A DNA stretch of 29,670 nucleotides from JAVBMJ01 sp031552535. GTDB lineage: Bacteria > Bacteroidota > Bacteroidia > Bacteroidales > Rikenellaceae. Shown piece after piece: positions 23,215 through 29,400 of the stretch (position 1 is its first letter; each line of letters begins with the position of its first letter). A program made the position numbers and the translations under genes. The stretch lies in the NCBI GenBank assembly GCA_031552535.1, contig JAVBMJ010000078.1, forward strand, positions 1 to 29,670. Direction: 5' to 3'. Under the pieces are notes generated by a model. It was not told where the DNA came from. It saw only the letters and a program-made list of their open reading frames with translations, and made no database searches.

Positions 23215-24648
23215 TTTAAGAAGTAGTTTCCAGAATTTATCGACTGTTTTTATTTCGAGTCTTTCGTCGGGGGAGTGTACTCCGCGCAACGTGGGACCGA
23301 ACGACACCATTTCGAGGCCGGGGTACTTCGTGAGAAACAGCCCGCATTCGAGCCCGGCGTGGATGGCCCTTATTTTGGGTTCGTTGCCGAACAGTTCGAC
23401 GTAGCACCGGCGTGTTGTTTCGAGCAGTTGCGACGATTGGTCGGGGGCCCATCCGGGGTACCCTTCGGAGTGTGTGACGCGTCCCCCACCCAGGGCGAGT
23501 ACCGATTCTATCGACCGCGCTGCGTCCCATTTCGCGCTTTCGAGCGACGAGCGTTGCGATGTGGTGACGACTATGCGGCCCGGTTCCGGGAACTTCACCG
23601 ACGCGAGGTTCGACGACGTCTCCACAAGCCCCGGCATTTCGCGGCTCATGGCCAGCACCCCGTTCTGCATCCCTGCCAGAGCGAGTACGAGGCCGCGCTG
23701 CGCAGCCTGGTCGATCACCCTGGCGCACGGTGCGATCTCGGCGAAAGTTATCTCCAGGCCCGGCTCGGTCCGGCCGTATTGCTCGTGGGCCCCGGCTACG
23801 GCCGCCTCCATGATCTCGAAAAGGCGCTTCACCATCACCGCCTCCACGCCTACCACGGCATATGCCTCGCGAGGAATGGCGTTGCGGAGGTTCCCTCCGT
23901 CGAATGCCGACAGGCGCGCGCCGCACTCAGACTGCAACCGCCATAAAATATGAGAAACCAGCTTATTGGAGTTGGCCAGCCCGTCGTTGATGTTGTCGCC
24001 CGAGTGTCCGCCCTTCAGTCCCGACACGTCTATGCGGAAACACACGTATCCGTCGGGAAGCTTCTGGGGGCTGTACGAAAACTCGGCCAGCGTGTCGACG
24101 CCTCCGGCGCACCCTATGAATATCTCGCCCTCGTCCTCTGAGTCGAGGTTTATGAGGTATTTGCCTGTGATCATGTCCTCGCCCAGGCCGAACGCCCCCG
24201 TGAGCCCCGTCTCCTCGTCGACCGTGAACAGCGCCTCCAGCGCCGGGAGCTCTTCTCCCCGGGCCGTCAGCAGCGCCATTGCCGCCGCCATGCCTATGCC
24301 GTCGTCGGCGCCGAGCGTGGTTCCCTCGGCGCGCACCCACTCCCCGTCGACCACGGTCCGGATAGGGTCGGCGGTGAAGTCGAACGCCACGTCGGAGTTC
24401 TTCTCGCACACCATGTCCACGTGGCTCTGCAACACTACGACCGGCCTCTGATCCCATCCCGGCGCAGCGGGCCGGGTGATGACGATGTTGCCCGTGGCGT
24501 CCTGTTTCCATTGAAGGGCGTTGGCGACGGCGAAGTCTTTGAGGTACTGCAATATTTTCTCCTCCTTCTTCGAAGGGCGCGGCACTCTCGTTATCTCGTC
24601 GAAATAGCGCCACACGGCCTGCGGCTCAAGTTCCATTAATGTAGGCAT
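23194..24648 (-). CDS. pepD: Cytosolic aminoacyl-histidine dipeptidase (PepD, M20)
   Basis: This is a 484-aa M20-family metallopeptidase. Metal and catalytic motifs: VVLQSHVDMVCEKN (His and Asp), TTLGADDGIGMAAAMAL (bridging Asp), LFTVDEETGLTGAFGL (catalytic and zinc Glu), NLDSEDEGEIFIGCAGG, and the C-terminal IHAGLECGLF with GVHSPDERLEI (zinc His). It cleaves Xaa-His and other dipeptides in the cytosol. I start at MPTLMELEPQAVWRYF. The frame remains open another 29 codons upstream, but that piece (MAIFTKMCIRPDAG...) runs into the divergent ispF promoter and lacks family similarity. The gene ends with a terminator hairpin that includes its stop codon. Confidence 0.93.
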   Translation of the reverse strand: MPTLMELEPQAVWRYFDEITRVPRPSKKEEKILQYLKDFAVANALQWKQDATGNIVITRPAAPGWDQRPVVVLQSHVDMVCEKNSDVAFDFTADPIRTVVDGEWVRAEGTTLGADDGIGMAAAMALLTARGEELPALEALFTVDEETGLTGAFGLGEDMITGKYLINLDSEDEGEIFIGCAGGVDTLAEFSYSPQKLPDGYVCFRIDVSGLKGGHSGDNINDGLANSNKLVSHILWRLQSECGARLSAFDGGNLRNAIPREAYAVVGVEAVMVKRLFEIMEAAVAGAHEQYGRTEPGLEITFAEIAPCARVIDQAAQRGLVLALAGMQNGVLAMSREMPGLVETSSNLASVKFPEPGRIVVTTSQRSSLESAKWDAARSIESVLALGGGRVTHSEGYPGWAPDQSSQLLETTRRCYVELFGNEPKIRAIHAGLECGLFLTKYPGLEMVSFGPTLRGVHSPDERLEIKTVDKFWKLLLKTIKSIR

Positions 24649-24718
24649 GGTATCTGTCGTTTTTATTGTGATTTTTACGGTTTGCCCTCTGTGTCCTGCG
24701 TCAGGGCGGATGCACATT

Positions 24719-24750
24719 TTTGTAAAGATAGCCAAACTTTCGTAACTTTG
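24719..24750 (+). promoter_or_regulatory. Promoter of ispF (TTTG-N20-TAACTTTG)
   Basis: TTTG at 24719-24722, a 20-nt spacer and TAACTTTG at 24743-24750 match the Bacteroidota consensus fully. Transcription would begin near 24757, leaving an 18-nt leader. This rules out starts at 24682 for ispF and also overlaps the upstream open extension of pepD. Confidence 0.75.
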
Positions 24751-24774
24751 GACAAAAAGTTAACCTGTTTTTCA

Positions 24775-25254
24775 ATGCAAATCTTCAGGATAGGACACGG
24801 ATACGACGTGCATGCCCTCGCAGAAGGGCTCACTATGACAATAGGCGGCGTTGCGATACCCCACACTAAAGGGATGGTCGCCCACTCCGACGGTGATGTG
24901 CTGATACATGCCCTGTGCGACGCCCTGCTCGGAGCCGCGGCTCTGGGCGACATCGGGCTCCACTTCCCCGACTCTTCACAACAGTACAAAGGGATAGACA
25001 GCACGCTTTTGCTGCGCAAAACGATGGACCTCCTTGGCGAGAACGGCTACCGTGTCTGCAACGTCGACGCGACCATAGCCCTCCAGACCCCGAAACTAAG
25101 GCCCCACATCGACGCCATGCGCCGCCGCCTGGCCGAGGTGATGGAGCTCGATCCCGCGCAAATCTCAATAAAAGCGACAACTACCGAACGCCTCGGCTTC
25201 GTCGGGCGGGAGGAAGGCGTCGAAGCCCACGCAGTAGCCTTGATCGCAAAATAA
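24775..25254 (+). CDS. ispF: 2-C-methyl-D-erythritol 2,4-cyclodiphosphate synthase
   Basis: This is a 159-aa protein with all IspF motifs. FRIGHGYDVHAL supplies metal ligands Asp11 and His13. HSDGDVLIHALCDALLGA supplies the third metal His. DIGLHFPD and STLLLRKTMDLL come next, and the end is IKATTTERLGFVGREEGVEAHAVALI. The enzyme is a trimer that converts CDP-ME 2-phosphate to MEcPP in the non-mevalonate isoprenoid pathway. The start is set by the promoter at 24719-24750; the longer open frame from 24682 would cross it. The other MEP genes are not in the window. A terminator hairpin lies at 25323-25355. Confidence 0.96.
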   Translation: MQIFRIGHGYDVHALAEGLTMTIGGVAIPHTKGMVAHSDGDVLIHALCDALLGAAALGDIGLHFPDSSQQYKGIDSTLLLRKTMDLLGENGYRVCNVDATIALQTPKLRPHIDAMRRRLAEVMELDPAQISIKATTTERLGFVGREEGVEAHAVALIAK

Positions 25255-25322
25255 CCGCGCACGGCACGGATGACGCGTATGATCTGAGGCCCTGAATAGC
25301 CAAGAACCTCGAAAATGCAGCA

Positions 25323-25355
25323 AACCCCAAAAGTTGGACAATAACTTTTGGGGTT
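25323..25355 (+). terminator. Hairpin terminator downstream of ispF
   Basis: A perfect 13-bp stem AACCCCAAAAGTT / AACTTTTGGGGTT surrounds a 7-nt loop, 69 nt after the ispF stop. TTCCTTATAT follows, a weak T-tract. Nothing notable is seen between the stop and this hairpin. Confidence 0.7.
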
Positions 25356-25372
25356 CCTTATATCAGACGGTT

Positions 25373-25541
25373 TTAGAAACTATTTAATTTCCCTGTGGAA
25401 AAAGATTTAAGTATATTCCGGTGATGATCTTTGCGTGAAAATAGAGGCGCATAGCGGTGTTTTATGTAACGAAATTTTTATGCGAAAAGCGGCCCGGAAG
25501 AACTTATAATACTTTCCATAGAAAATTTAAACTGGTTCTAA
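25373..25541. repeat. Family A full-length element, copy 1 (~169 bp)
   Basis: It is bounded by inverted ends: TTAGAAACTATTTAATTTCC on the left, and the reverse complement TTAGAACCAGTTTAAATTTT on the right. The core at about 25400-25541 aligns without large gaps to 27444-27586, at roughly 85% identity by eye. Inside, GCGTGAAAAT and ATTTTTATGC can pair with G-T wobbles around a smaller CATA/TATG stem. A short frame in the core (VKIEAHSGVLCNEIF...) keeps its length and stop in both copies, but the differences show no third-position bias. It lies between ispF and the cysteine-synthase-like gene. Confidence 0.75.
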
Positions 25542-25556
25542 AAATCATTAAAAGAA

Positions 25557-25576
25557 CGGGCGAAACCCGATTTTTT
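25557..25576 (+). terminator. Small hairpin with T-run before the cysteine-synthase-like gene
   Basis: CGGG-CGAAA-CCCG is followed by A and six Ts. The 4-bp stem is short. It may be the end of a short transcript from the family A element, or chance. It lies 45 nt before the next start codon. Confidence 0.3.
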
Positions 25577-25621
25577 ATTAATTTTCCATCCTCTTAACAG
25601 GCTTTTATCCTCCGTTGACCC

Positions 25622-26641
25622 ATGTATACGACAGCAGATAAATTCGATACGCTTTCCCGTCTTGTAGGCAATACCCCCATGGTTGCCATCCGCTACCGCT
25701 ATCGTGGTCGCGAAGGTGTGGTCTACGCCAAGTGCGAACACTATAATTTTACCGGCAGCATTAAGGACCGCATGGCGCTGCATGTCCTGCGCGAGGCTTA
25801 CCGCACGGGTTCGATCCGCGCCGGCGACCATATCGTGGAGGTGACCAGCGGCAATACGGGCATCGCCTTCGCCGCAGTAGGACGCGCCCTGGGCCATAAG
25901 GTGAGCATCATCATGCCCGAGTGGATGAGCAAAGAGCGTAAAGATATAATATGCAGCCTGGGGGCAGGGCTTATTCTTGTTTCACGCGAACAGGGAGGCT
26001 TTGTGGGCGGCCTGGAACTTGCCGCCAAGATGGCTTCGGACGATCCCCGTATCTTTTTGCCCGGCCAGTTCTCGAATGAAAATAATGTCATGGCGCATTA
26101 CCTTACCACGGGCGTGGAGATCATTGCCCAGATGGAGCGCGAAGGCCTGCGCCCGGCGGCTTTCGTGGCCGGGGTGGGTACAGGCGGCACGGTGATGGGC
26201 GTGGGGCGGCGCCTTCGGGAACAGTACCACGGGGTGAAGATCCACCCCCTCGAACCGGCAGAAAGCCCAACCCTGAGCACGGGCCACAAGGCTGGCAGCC
26301 ACCGCATCCAGGGCATTTCGGATGATTTCATCCCGCAGATCGTGAAACTGGATGAGCTCGATGAGGTGGTGCAGGCCTCGGACGGCGATTCTATACTGAT
26401 GGCCGCGAAGCTGGCGCACAGATTCGGTATGGCGGTCGGCATCTCGTCGGGTGCGAACCTTATAGGGGCGATCAAATTGCAGCATCAGTATGGACCCGAT
26501 GCAGTCGTGGCGACAGTCTTCGCGGATTGCAACAAAAAATATCTCTCTACGGCGCTGATGGATGATGAGCCTTCCCTGCCACACCATATCAGCCCGGAAG
26601 TGGAGTTGCTCGATTTCGCCGCGCTCCCCCGGGCGTTCTGA
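25622..26641 (+). CDS. PLP-dependent cysteine synthase family protein
   Basis: This is a 339-aa fold-type II PLP enzyme. LVGNTPMVAI opens the family pattern, GSIKDRMA carries the PLP-binding Lys48, and SGNTGIAFA (76-84) holds the substrate-binding loop. GVGTGGTVMGVGRRL is the phosphate-binding glycine loop, and VGISSGANLIGAI is near the end. This matches O-acetylserine sulfhydrylase (CysK/CysM) and cystathionine beta-synthase-like enzymes, which exchange the acetyl group of O-acetylserine for sulfide or a related nucleophile. The C-terminal ~30 residues (NKKYLSTALMDDEPSLPHHI) occur in a Bacteroidota subgroup. Which donor it uses is not decidable here. It is monocistronic, with repeat elements on both sides. 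Confidence 0.88.
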   Translation: MYTTADKFDTLSRLVGNTPMVAIRYRYRGREGVVYAKCEHYNFTGSIKDRMALHVLREAYRTGSIRAGDHIVEVTSGNTGIAFAAVGRALGHKVSIIMPEWMSKERKDIICSLGAGLILVSREQGGFVGGLELAAKMASDDPRIFLPGQFSNENNVMAHYLTTGVEIIAQMEREGLRPAAFVAGVGTGGTVMGVGRRLREQYHGVKIHPLEPAESPTLSTGHKAGSHRIQGISDDFIPQIVKLDELDEVVQASDGDSILMAAKLAHRFGMAVGISSGANLIGAIKLQHQYGPDAVVATVFADCNKKYLSTALMDDEPSLPHHISPEVELLDFAALPRAF

Positions 26642-26709
26642 CAGCGGAGCGGAGGGTTGGAGCGGACATGTGTATAGGCTCCTGCAATAACAATCAGGGC
26701 CAAAAATGA

Positions 26710-26758
26710 ACCGGCAGAGTGTGCAAATTCCTTATGGAAATTTGCACACTCTGCCGGT
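26710..26758. terminator. Long perfect hairpin between convergent genes
   Basis: ACCGGCAGAGTGTGCAAATT at 26710-26729 pairs exactly with 26739-26758 around CCTTATGGA, which can pair further. It separates the cysteine-synthase-like gene and the minus-strand small membrane protein. The apex (AAATTCC..ATGGAAATTT) is almost the same as in the hairpin at 241-287, although the outer stems differ. Confidence 0.78.
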
Positions 26759-26777
26759 CATGCCTACATCGGGGGAG

Positions 26778-27185
26778 TTATTCCTTTCTCCGGAGGCGTG
26801 TTTCTATCAGGAATGCCACCAGCAGTCCGGCTCCTCCGAGCAACAGTATTCCGGCACAGTATACTATGTCTTCTGTCCTGAAATCCCGGTTTGGGAGATC
26901 GAGTCCCATCAGGGCGTAATTAAGGAGGAACCCTACAAGGAATCCGGCTCCCATCCCGAGCAGCAGGCATGCCATGCGGAGGGTCATGTAGCTGTTTTTC
27001 GAAGGAGCCACCCGTAGTATTCCCAGCGGATTGTGTGCATTGAGGCTGGCCGGATCCAGCTTGTCGCCCAGTTTTTCAATTATCGCCAGACGTTCTTTGC
27101 GCCGTGCGAACAGTTCGAACAGGCCGTATATGCCGCATGTCGCTATTCCGACGATTAGTGGTGCGGTGATCAATTCGCTTACCAT
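26778..27185 (-). CDS. Small membrane protein, DUF6249-like
   Basis: This is a 135-aa protein. It has an N-terminal hydrophobic helix (ITAPLIVGIATCGIYGLFELF), then a charged segment RRKERLAIIEKLGDKLDP. Two more helices (MACLLLGMGAGFLVGFLLNY and DIVYCAGILLLGGAGLLVAFLI) and a basic C-terminus follow. The charged ERLAIIEKLG motif after the first helix is characteristic of a family of uncharacterised Bacteroidota membrane proteins (DUF6249), often near ECF sigma factors; no such gene is present here. It is expected in the inner membrane. Function is unknown. A family A palindrome lies about 35 nt upstream of its start. Confidence 0.72.
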   Translation of the reverse strand: MVSELITAPLIVGIATCGIYGLFELFARRKERLAIIEKLGDKLDPASLNAHNPLGILRVAPSKNSYMTLRMACLLLGMGAGFLVGFLLNYALMGLDLPNRDFRTEDIVYCAGILLLGGAGLLVAFLIETRLRRKE

Positions 27186-27219
27186 GATTTTGTGTTTTTA
27201 AAGGTTTTTATTTGTCGTT

Positions 27220-27266
27220 TTAGAAACTGTAAAAGAACAAGATTAATATTTTTAAACCGTTTCTTA
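27220..27266. repeat. Family A short imperfect copy
   Basis: TTAGAAACTG on the left and CCGTTTCTTA on the right enclose 27 nt of AT-rich sequence, including TATTTTTAAA as at 15120-15169. It is upstream of the small membrane protein gene, so here it is not in a terminator position for that gene. The following 27267-27343 holds nothing I recognise. Confidence 0.55.
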
Positions 27267-27343
27267 CTCTTTTGACGCATATTGCACTGTGAGGTTACAG
27301 TGAAAGCCGGAACTTCTTTGTTTTTTGCGTGGCAGTGTATTTA

Positions 27344-27586
27344 TTAGAAACCGTTTAATTTTTCCATGGAAATATAGTGAACGCCGGGAGGCAAGACGAA
27401 AACTTGTTTTCAGTGTTGCCCGAGGCGCATCCTAATATTATATAAAAAGATTTAAGGATATTACGTTGATGCTTTTTGCATGAAAATCGAGGAGCATAAC
27501 GGTGTTCTATGTAACGATATTTTCACGCTAAAAGCAGTCCGGAAAAACTTATAATACTTTCAATAGAAAATTTAAACAGTTTCTTA
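27344..27586. repeat. Family A full-length element, copy 2 (~243 bp)
   Basis: The ends are inverted: TTAGAAACCGTTTAATTTTT on the left and, reversed, TAAGAAACTGTTTAAATTTT on the right. TTA lies on both sides, which could be a target duplication. The core at 27444-27586 matches 25400-25541. This copy has an extra ~72 bp at about 27370-27441 that forms its own hairpin (GAAAAC-TT-GTTTTC inside a CGCC...GGCG stem). The right end runs directly into the -7 box of the exonuclease gene. Confidence 0.75.
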
Positions 27587-27587
27587 G

Positions 27588-27595
27588 TACTTTTG
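27588..27595 (+). promoter_or_regulatory. -7 element of the exonuclease gene, abutting a family A end
   Basis: TACTTTTG fits TAnnTTTG and begins 2 nt after the family A element. The -33 position falls inside the element and has no clear TTTG. Transcription near 27602 favours the ATG at 27617, which is preceded by AGGGAG, over the ATG at 27602. Confidence 0.5.
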
Positions 27596-27616
27596 CGGCC
27601 TATGGATAGGGAGTTA

Positions 27617-28208
27617 ATGCAAAATATTTCGGACGAGGAACTCGCGGTGTTGCCTGCGGGCGGTTTCGGGGGGGCGTATCGTGGTGGTCGACGGCGACGA
27701 AGGCCTCGCCATAGCGTGCAACTACCTGTTGGAGCAGCGCGTAGTGGGGTTCGATACCGAGACGCGCCCTTCGTTCCAGGCCGGTGTCAAACATAAGGTA
27801 GCGCTGCTGCAGCTTTCGGGCGGCGATGTGTGCTTCCTGTTCAGATTGTGTTCGATGCGGCTGGACAAAGCCATAATCAAGGTGCTAGAGAAGAAAGATA
27901 TAATAAAGGTGGGGGCCGCCATTCACGACGACCTGAAGGCTTTGCAGGCCTTGCGGAGGTTCCGTCCGGGAGGTTTTGTCGACCTTCAATCCATCGTCGG
28001 GGATTACGGCATCGAAGCTAAAAGTGTCCGCAAACTGGCCGCCATCGTGTCCGGCATACGTATTTCGAAAGCGCAGAGGCTCAGCAACTGGGAGGCTTCA
28101 TCTCTTACCATCCAGCAGCAACTCTATGCCGCAACCGACGCCTGGGTGTGCCGCGACATCTACCTTCGCCTCGGACGCACAGAATCTTCGGGTATTACTT
28201 TGCTCTGA
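27617..28208 (+). pseudogene. DnaQ/RNase D-like 3'-5' exonuclease, split by a G7 frameshift
   Basis: The main frame (27681-28208, about 175 codons) holds a DEDDy-type exonuclease: Exo I VVGFDTETRPSF, Exo II VGAAIHDDLKAL, FVDLQSIVGDYGI, and Exo III with RLSNWEASSLTIQQQLYAATDAWVCRDIY (Tyr and Asp present). The family N-terminus (MQNISDEELAVLPAGGF) is in another frame from 27617. The two frames meet at a run of seven Gs, 27668-27674. With six Gs the protein would read GGFGGRIVVVDGDEG and be about 196 aa. So this is a frameshift, a sequencing error in a homopolymer, or a slip-prone switch. If the GTG at 27681 is used instead, the catalytic domain is complete. Otherwise the motifs look functional. 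Confidence 0.72.
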
Positions 28209-28325
28209 GAGGACCGGCTTTGCATGGCAAAGCCGCCGGCCCGAAGCCACCCCCGGCGGAGGGACGGATTGTTTCGTCGCCTGCGGCTCCGGTCCGTCCT
28301 CCGCTGGCTCCGGGCCCTTCAGACT
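28208..28325 (+). repeat. Family C GC-rich hairpin element, copy 2
   Basis: It starts at the exonuclease stop codon. The hairpin at 28215-28235 (CGGCTTTGC-ATG-GCAAAGCCG) is followed by GGCCCGAAGCCACCC. A larger foldback joins 28256-28268 (GCGGAGGGACGGA) to 28293-28304 (TCCGTCCTCCGC). The same block order occurs in reverse at 53-152. The hairpin's second pair is G-C here and A-T there. It could end the exonuclease transcript. Confidence 0.65.
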
Positions 28326-28385
28326 ACCCGGCCGGATGCACGGCACCTTTCTATGTGGGTTTGTACTTCCGTTCTCCAGGGGCCT

Positions 28386-28545
28386 AGGGCGTGTTAGCAT
28401 AAAGCCGTGCGTTTGTTTTCCTGTCGGTTGTTCTACCGCATGAAATTTTATCATCAATGGAACTCCATTGCCTCAAAAATTTCACTTGTATAACCAAAAA
28501 CCGCCTTAAAGAACCCAAACATCCGGTTTTATGCTGCCACGCCCT
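28386..28545. repeat. Family D palindromic element (~160 bp)
   Basis: AGGGCGTGTTAGCATAAAGC at the left end and its near reverse complement (ending TGCTGCCACGCCCT) at the right bound it. Inside, TGAAATTTT...CAATGGAACTCCATTG...AAAATTTCA forms a central hairpin, so the whole element is one long imperfect palindrome. No gene is present. The end sequence AGGGCGTGTTA also forms the core of the palindrome at 12333-12380. It ends 8 nt before the rpmI -33 box. Confidence 0.65.
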
Positions 28546-28552
28546 GATAAAA

Positions 28553-28584
28553 TTTGGCGGATTTGTAAAAAAAACATACCTTTG
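28553..28584 (+). promoter_or_regulatory. Promoter of rpmI-rplT (TTTG-N20-TACCTTTG)
   Basis: TTTG at 28553-28556, a 20-nt spacer and TACCTTTG at 28577-28584 fit the Bacteroidota consensus fully. Transcription near 28591 leaves a leader of about 25 nt before the rpmI ATG, too short for an elaborate L20-binding leader. Confidence 0.75.
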
Positions 28585-28615
28585 CAGGCTGTTTAACTAA
28601 AACCGATTTTTCAGA

Positions 28616-28810
28616 ATGCCTAAAATCAAAACCAATTCCGGTGCCAAGAAGCGTTTCGACTTCACCGGAACAGGAAAGATCAAGAGAAAGCACGCTTTCA
28701 AAAGTCACATCCTGACCAAAAAAACCACCAAGCAGAAGCGTAATCTTACGTATTCCGCACTGGTGTCGCCGGCCGACGAGGCCAACGTAAAGAGCCTGCT
28801 TGTAAAATAG
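28616..28810 (+). CDS. rpmI: 50S ribosomal protein L35
   Basis: This is a 64-aa, highly basic protein, the normal length for bL35. The typical start MPKIKTNSGAKKRF, a TGTGKIKRKHAFKSHILTKK middle and a VSPADEANVKSLL end are present. It is a structural protein of the large ribosomal subunit, bound to 23S rRNA. It has its own promoter directly upstream and is followed by rplT after 114 nt. In many bacteria infC (IF3) precedes it; no infC is seen here, where an exonuclease gene and two repeat elements occupy the upstream region. Confidence 0.97.
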   Translation: MPKIKTNSGAKKRFDFTGTGKIKRKHAFKSHILTKKTTKQKRNLTYSALVSPADEANVKSLLVK

Positions 28811-28924
28811 CGGTTATAATGGCGGCCGCGTCATGTGCCGGCTGCAAAATGTTAAATTAAGAGTGTGTCAGCCCCAAAGAGTTTGAGAGAATCAATCCGC
28901 TGACCGTTCGTAAAACTTATCACT
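28811..28924 (+). other. rpmI-rplT spacer with GC-rich hairpin
   Basis: This 114-nt spacer contains an imperfect stem (GGCGGCCGCG with TGCCGGCTGC, about 28821-28845). It is longer than usual between these genes and could carry an L20-binding or processing site, but no known leader motif is recognisable to me. Confidence 0.3.
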
Positions 28925-29269
28925 ATGCCAAGGTCCGTAAATGCAGTAGCATCAAGAGCCAGAAGAAAAAAAGTTTTAAAACTTGCCAAAGGTAACTTTG
29001 GTTCAAGGGGAAATGTCTGGACGGTAGCGAAAAATACCGTCGAGAAAGGTCTTACCTACGCTTACCGCGACCGTAAGTCCAAAAAGAGGGTTTTCCGCAG
29101 TCTGTGGATCCAGCGTATCAACGCTGCCGCACGCAGCCACGGGATGACCTATTCGCAATTCATGGGTAAGTTGCACGCCAGCAACATCTCGCTCAACCGC
29201 AAGGTGTTGGCCGACTTGGCAATGAACCATCCGGGCGCATTCGAAAAAATCGTTAAAACAGTTAAATAA
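28925..29269 (+). CDS. rplT: 50S ribosomal protein L20
   Basis: This is a 114-aa basic protein, near the usual length of bL20 (115-119). It starts MPRSVNAVASRARRKKVLKL, followed by the conserved AKGNFGSRGNVWTVAKN stretch. YRDRKSKKRVFRSLWIQRIN and the RSHGMTYSQFMGKL region are followed by the end VLADLAMNHPGAFEKIVK. L20 is needed for early assembly of the 50S subunit and in several bacteria represses its own operon. A two-hairpin terminator region follows at 29284-29360. Confidence 0.97.
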   Translation: MPRSVNAVASRARRKKVLKLAKGNFGSRGNVWTVAKNTVEKGLTYAYRDRKSKKRVFRSLWIQRINAAARSHGMTYSQFMGKLHASNISLNRKVLADLAMNHPGAFEKIVKTVK

Positions 29270-29283
29270 CCGCTCCGGGATTA

Positions 29284-29304
29284 TTCCGCCTTCGGTTGGC
29301 GGAA
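29284..29304 (+). terminator. First hairpin after rplT
   Basis: TTCCGCC and GGCGGAA form a 7-bp stem with a TTCGGTT loop, 15 nt past the rplT stop. It has no T-tract, so it may assist or protect the 3' end while the next hairpin terminates. Confidence 0.45.
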
Positions 29305-29325
29305 CATGCCGGTATACGGTTTACA

Positions 29326-29360
29326 ACGGGCTGATCCTTCAGGGTCGGCCCGTTTTATTT
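29326..29360 (+). terminator. Rho-independent terminator of rpmI-rplT
   Basis: ACGGGCTGATCC pairs with GGGTCGGCCCGT through two G-T pairs across a TTCA loop and is followed by TTTATTT. This is a standard intrinsic terminator layout. Confidence 0.82.
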
Positions 29361-29376
29361 GGGGTGCTATGGATTC

Positions 29377-29400
29377 TTAGAAACTAGAGTTTATATTCAT
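29377..29400. repeat. Possible IS terminal end resembling family A ends
   Basis: TTAGAAACTAGAGTTTATAT lies just past the transposase stop. It begins with the same TTAGAAACT as the family A elements and includes the 12-bp palindrome AAACTAGAGTTT. It may be the outer end of the insertion sequence. The opposite end is outside the window, so this cannot be confirmed here. Confidence 0.4.

Noticed and set aside
23237..24613. Long open frames in both alternative frames of pepD (Arg/Gly-rich)
   Set aside because: High GC at third positions of pepD suppresses stop codons in other frames. The products are low complexity and antisense or out of frame to a complete enzyme.
24649..24774. Upstream extensions of both pepD and ispF open frames
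   Set aside because: The two extensions overlap each other and cross the full-consensus ispF promoter. Family motifs begin only at the shorter starts (24648 and 24775).
25423..25525. Conserved 24-codon peptide inside both full-length family A elements
   Set aside because: Length and stop are kept, but of 12 differences between copies only five fall in third positions. That does not support coding selection; a structured or palindromic element explains the conservation as well.
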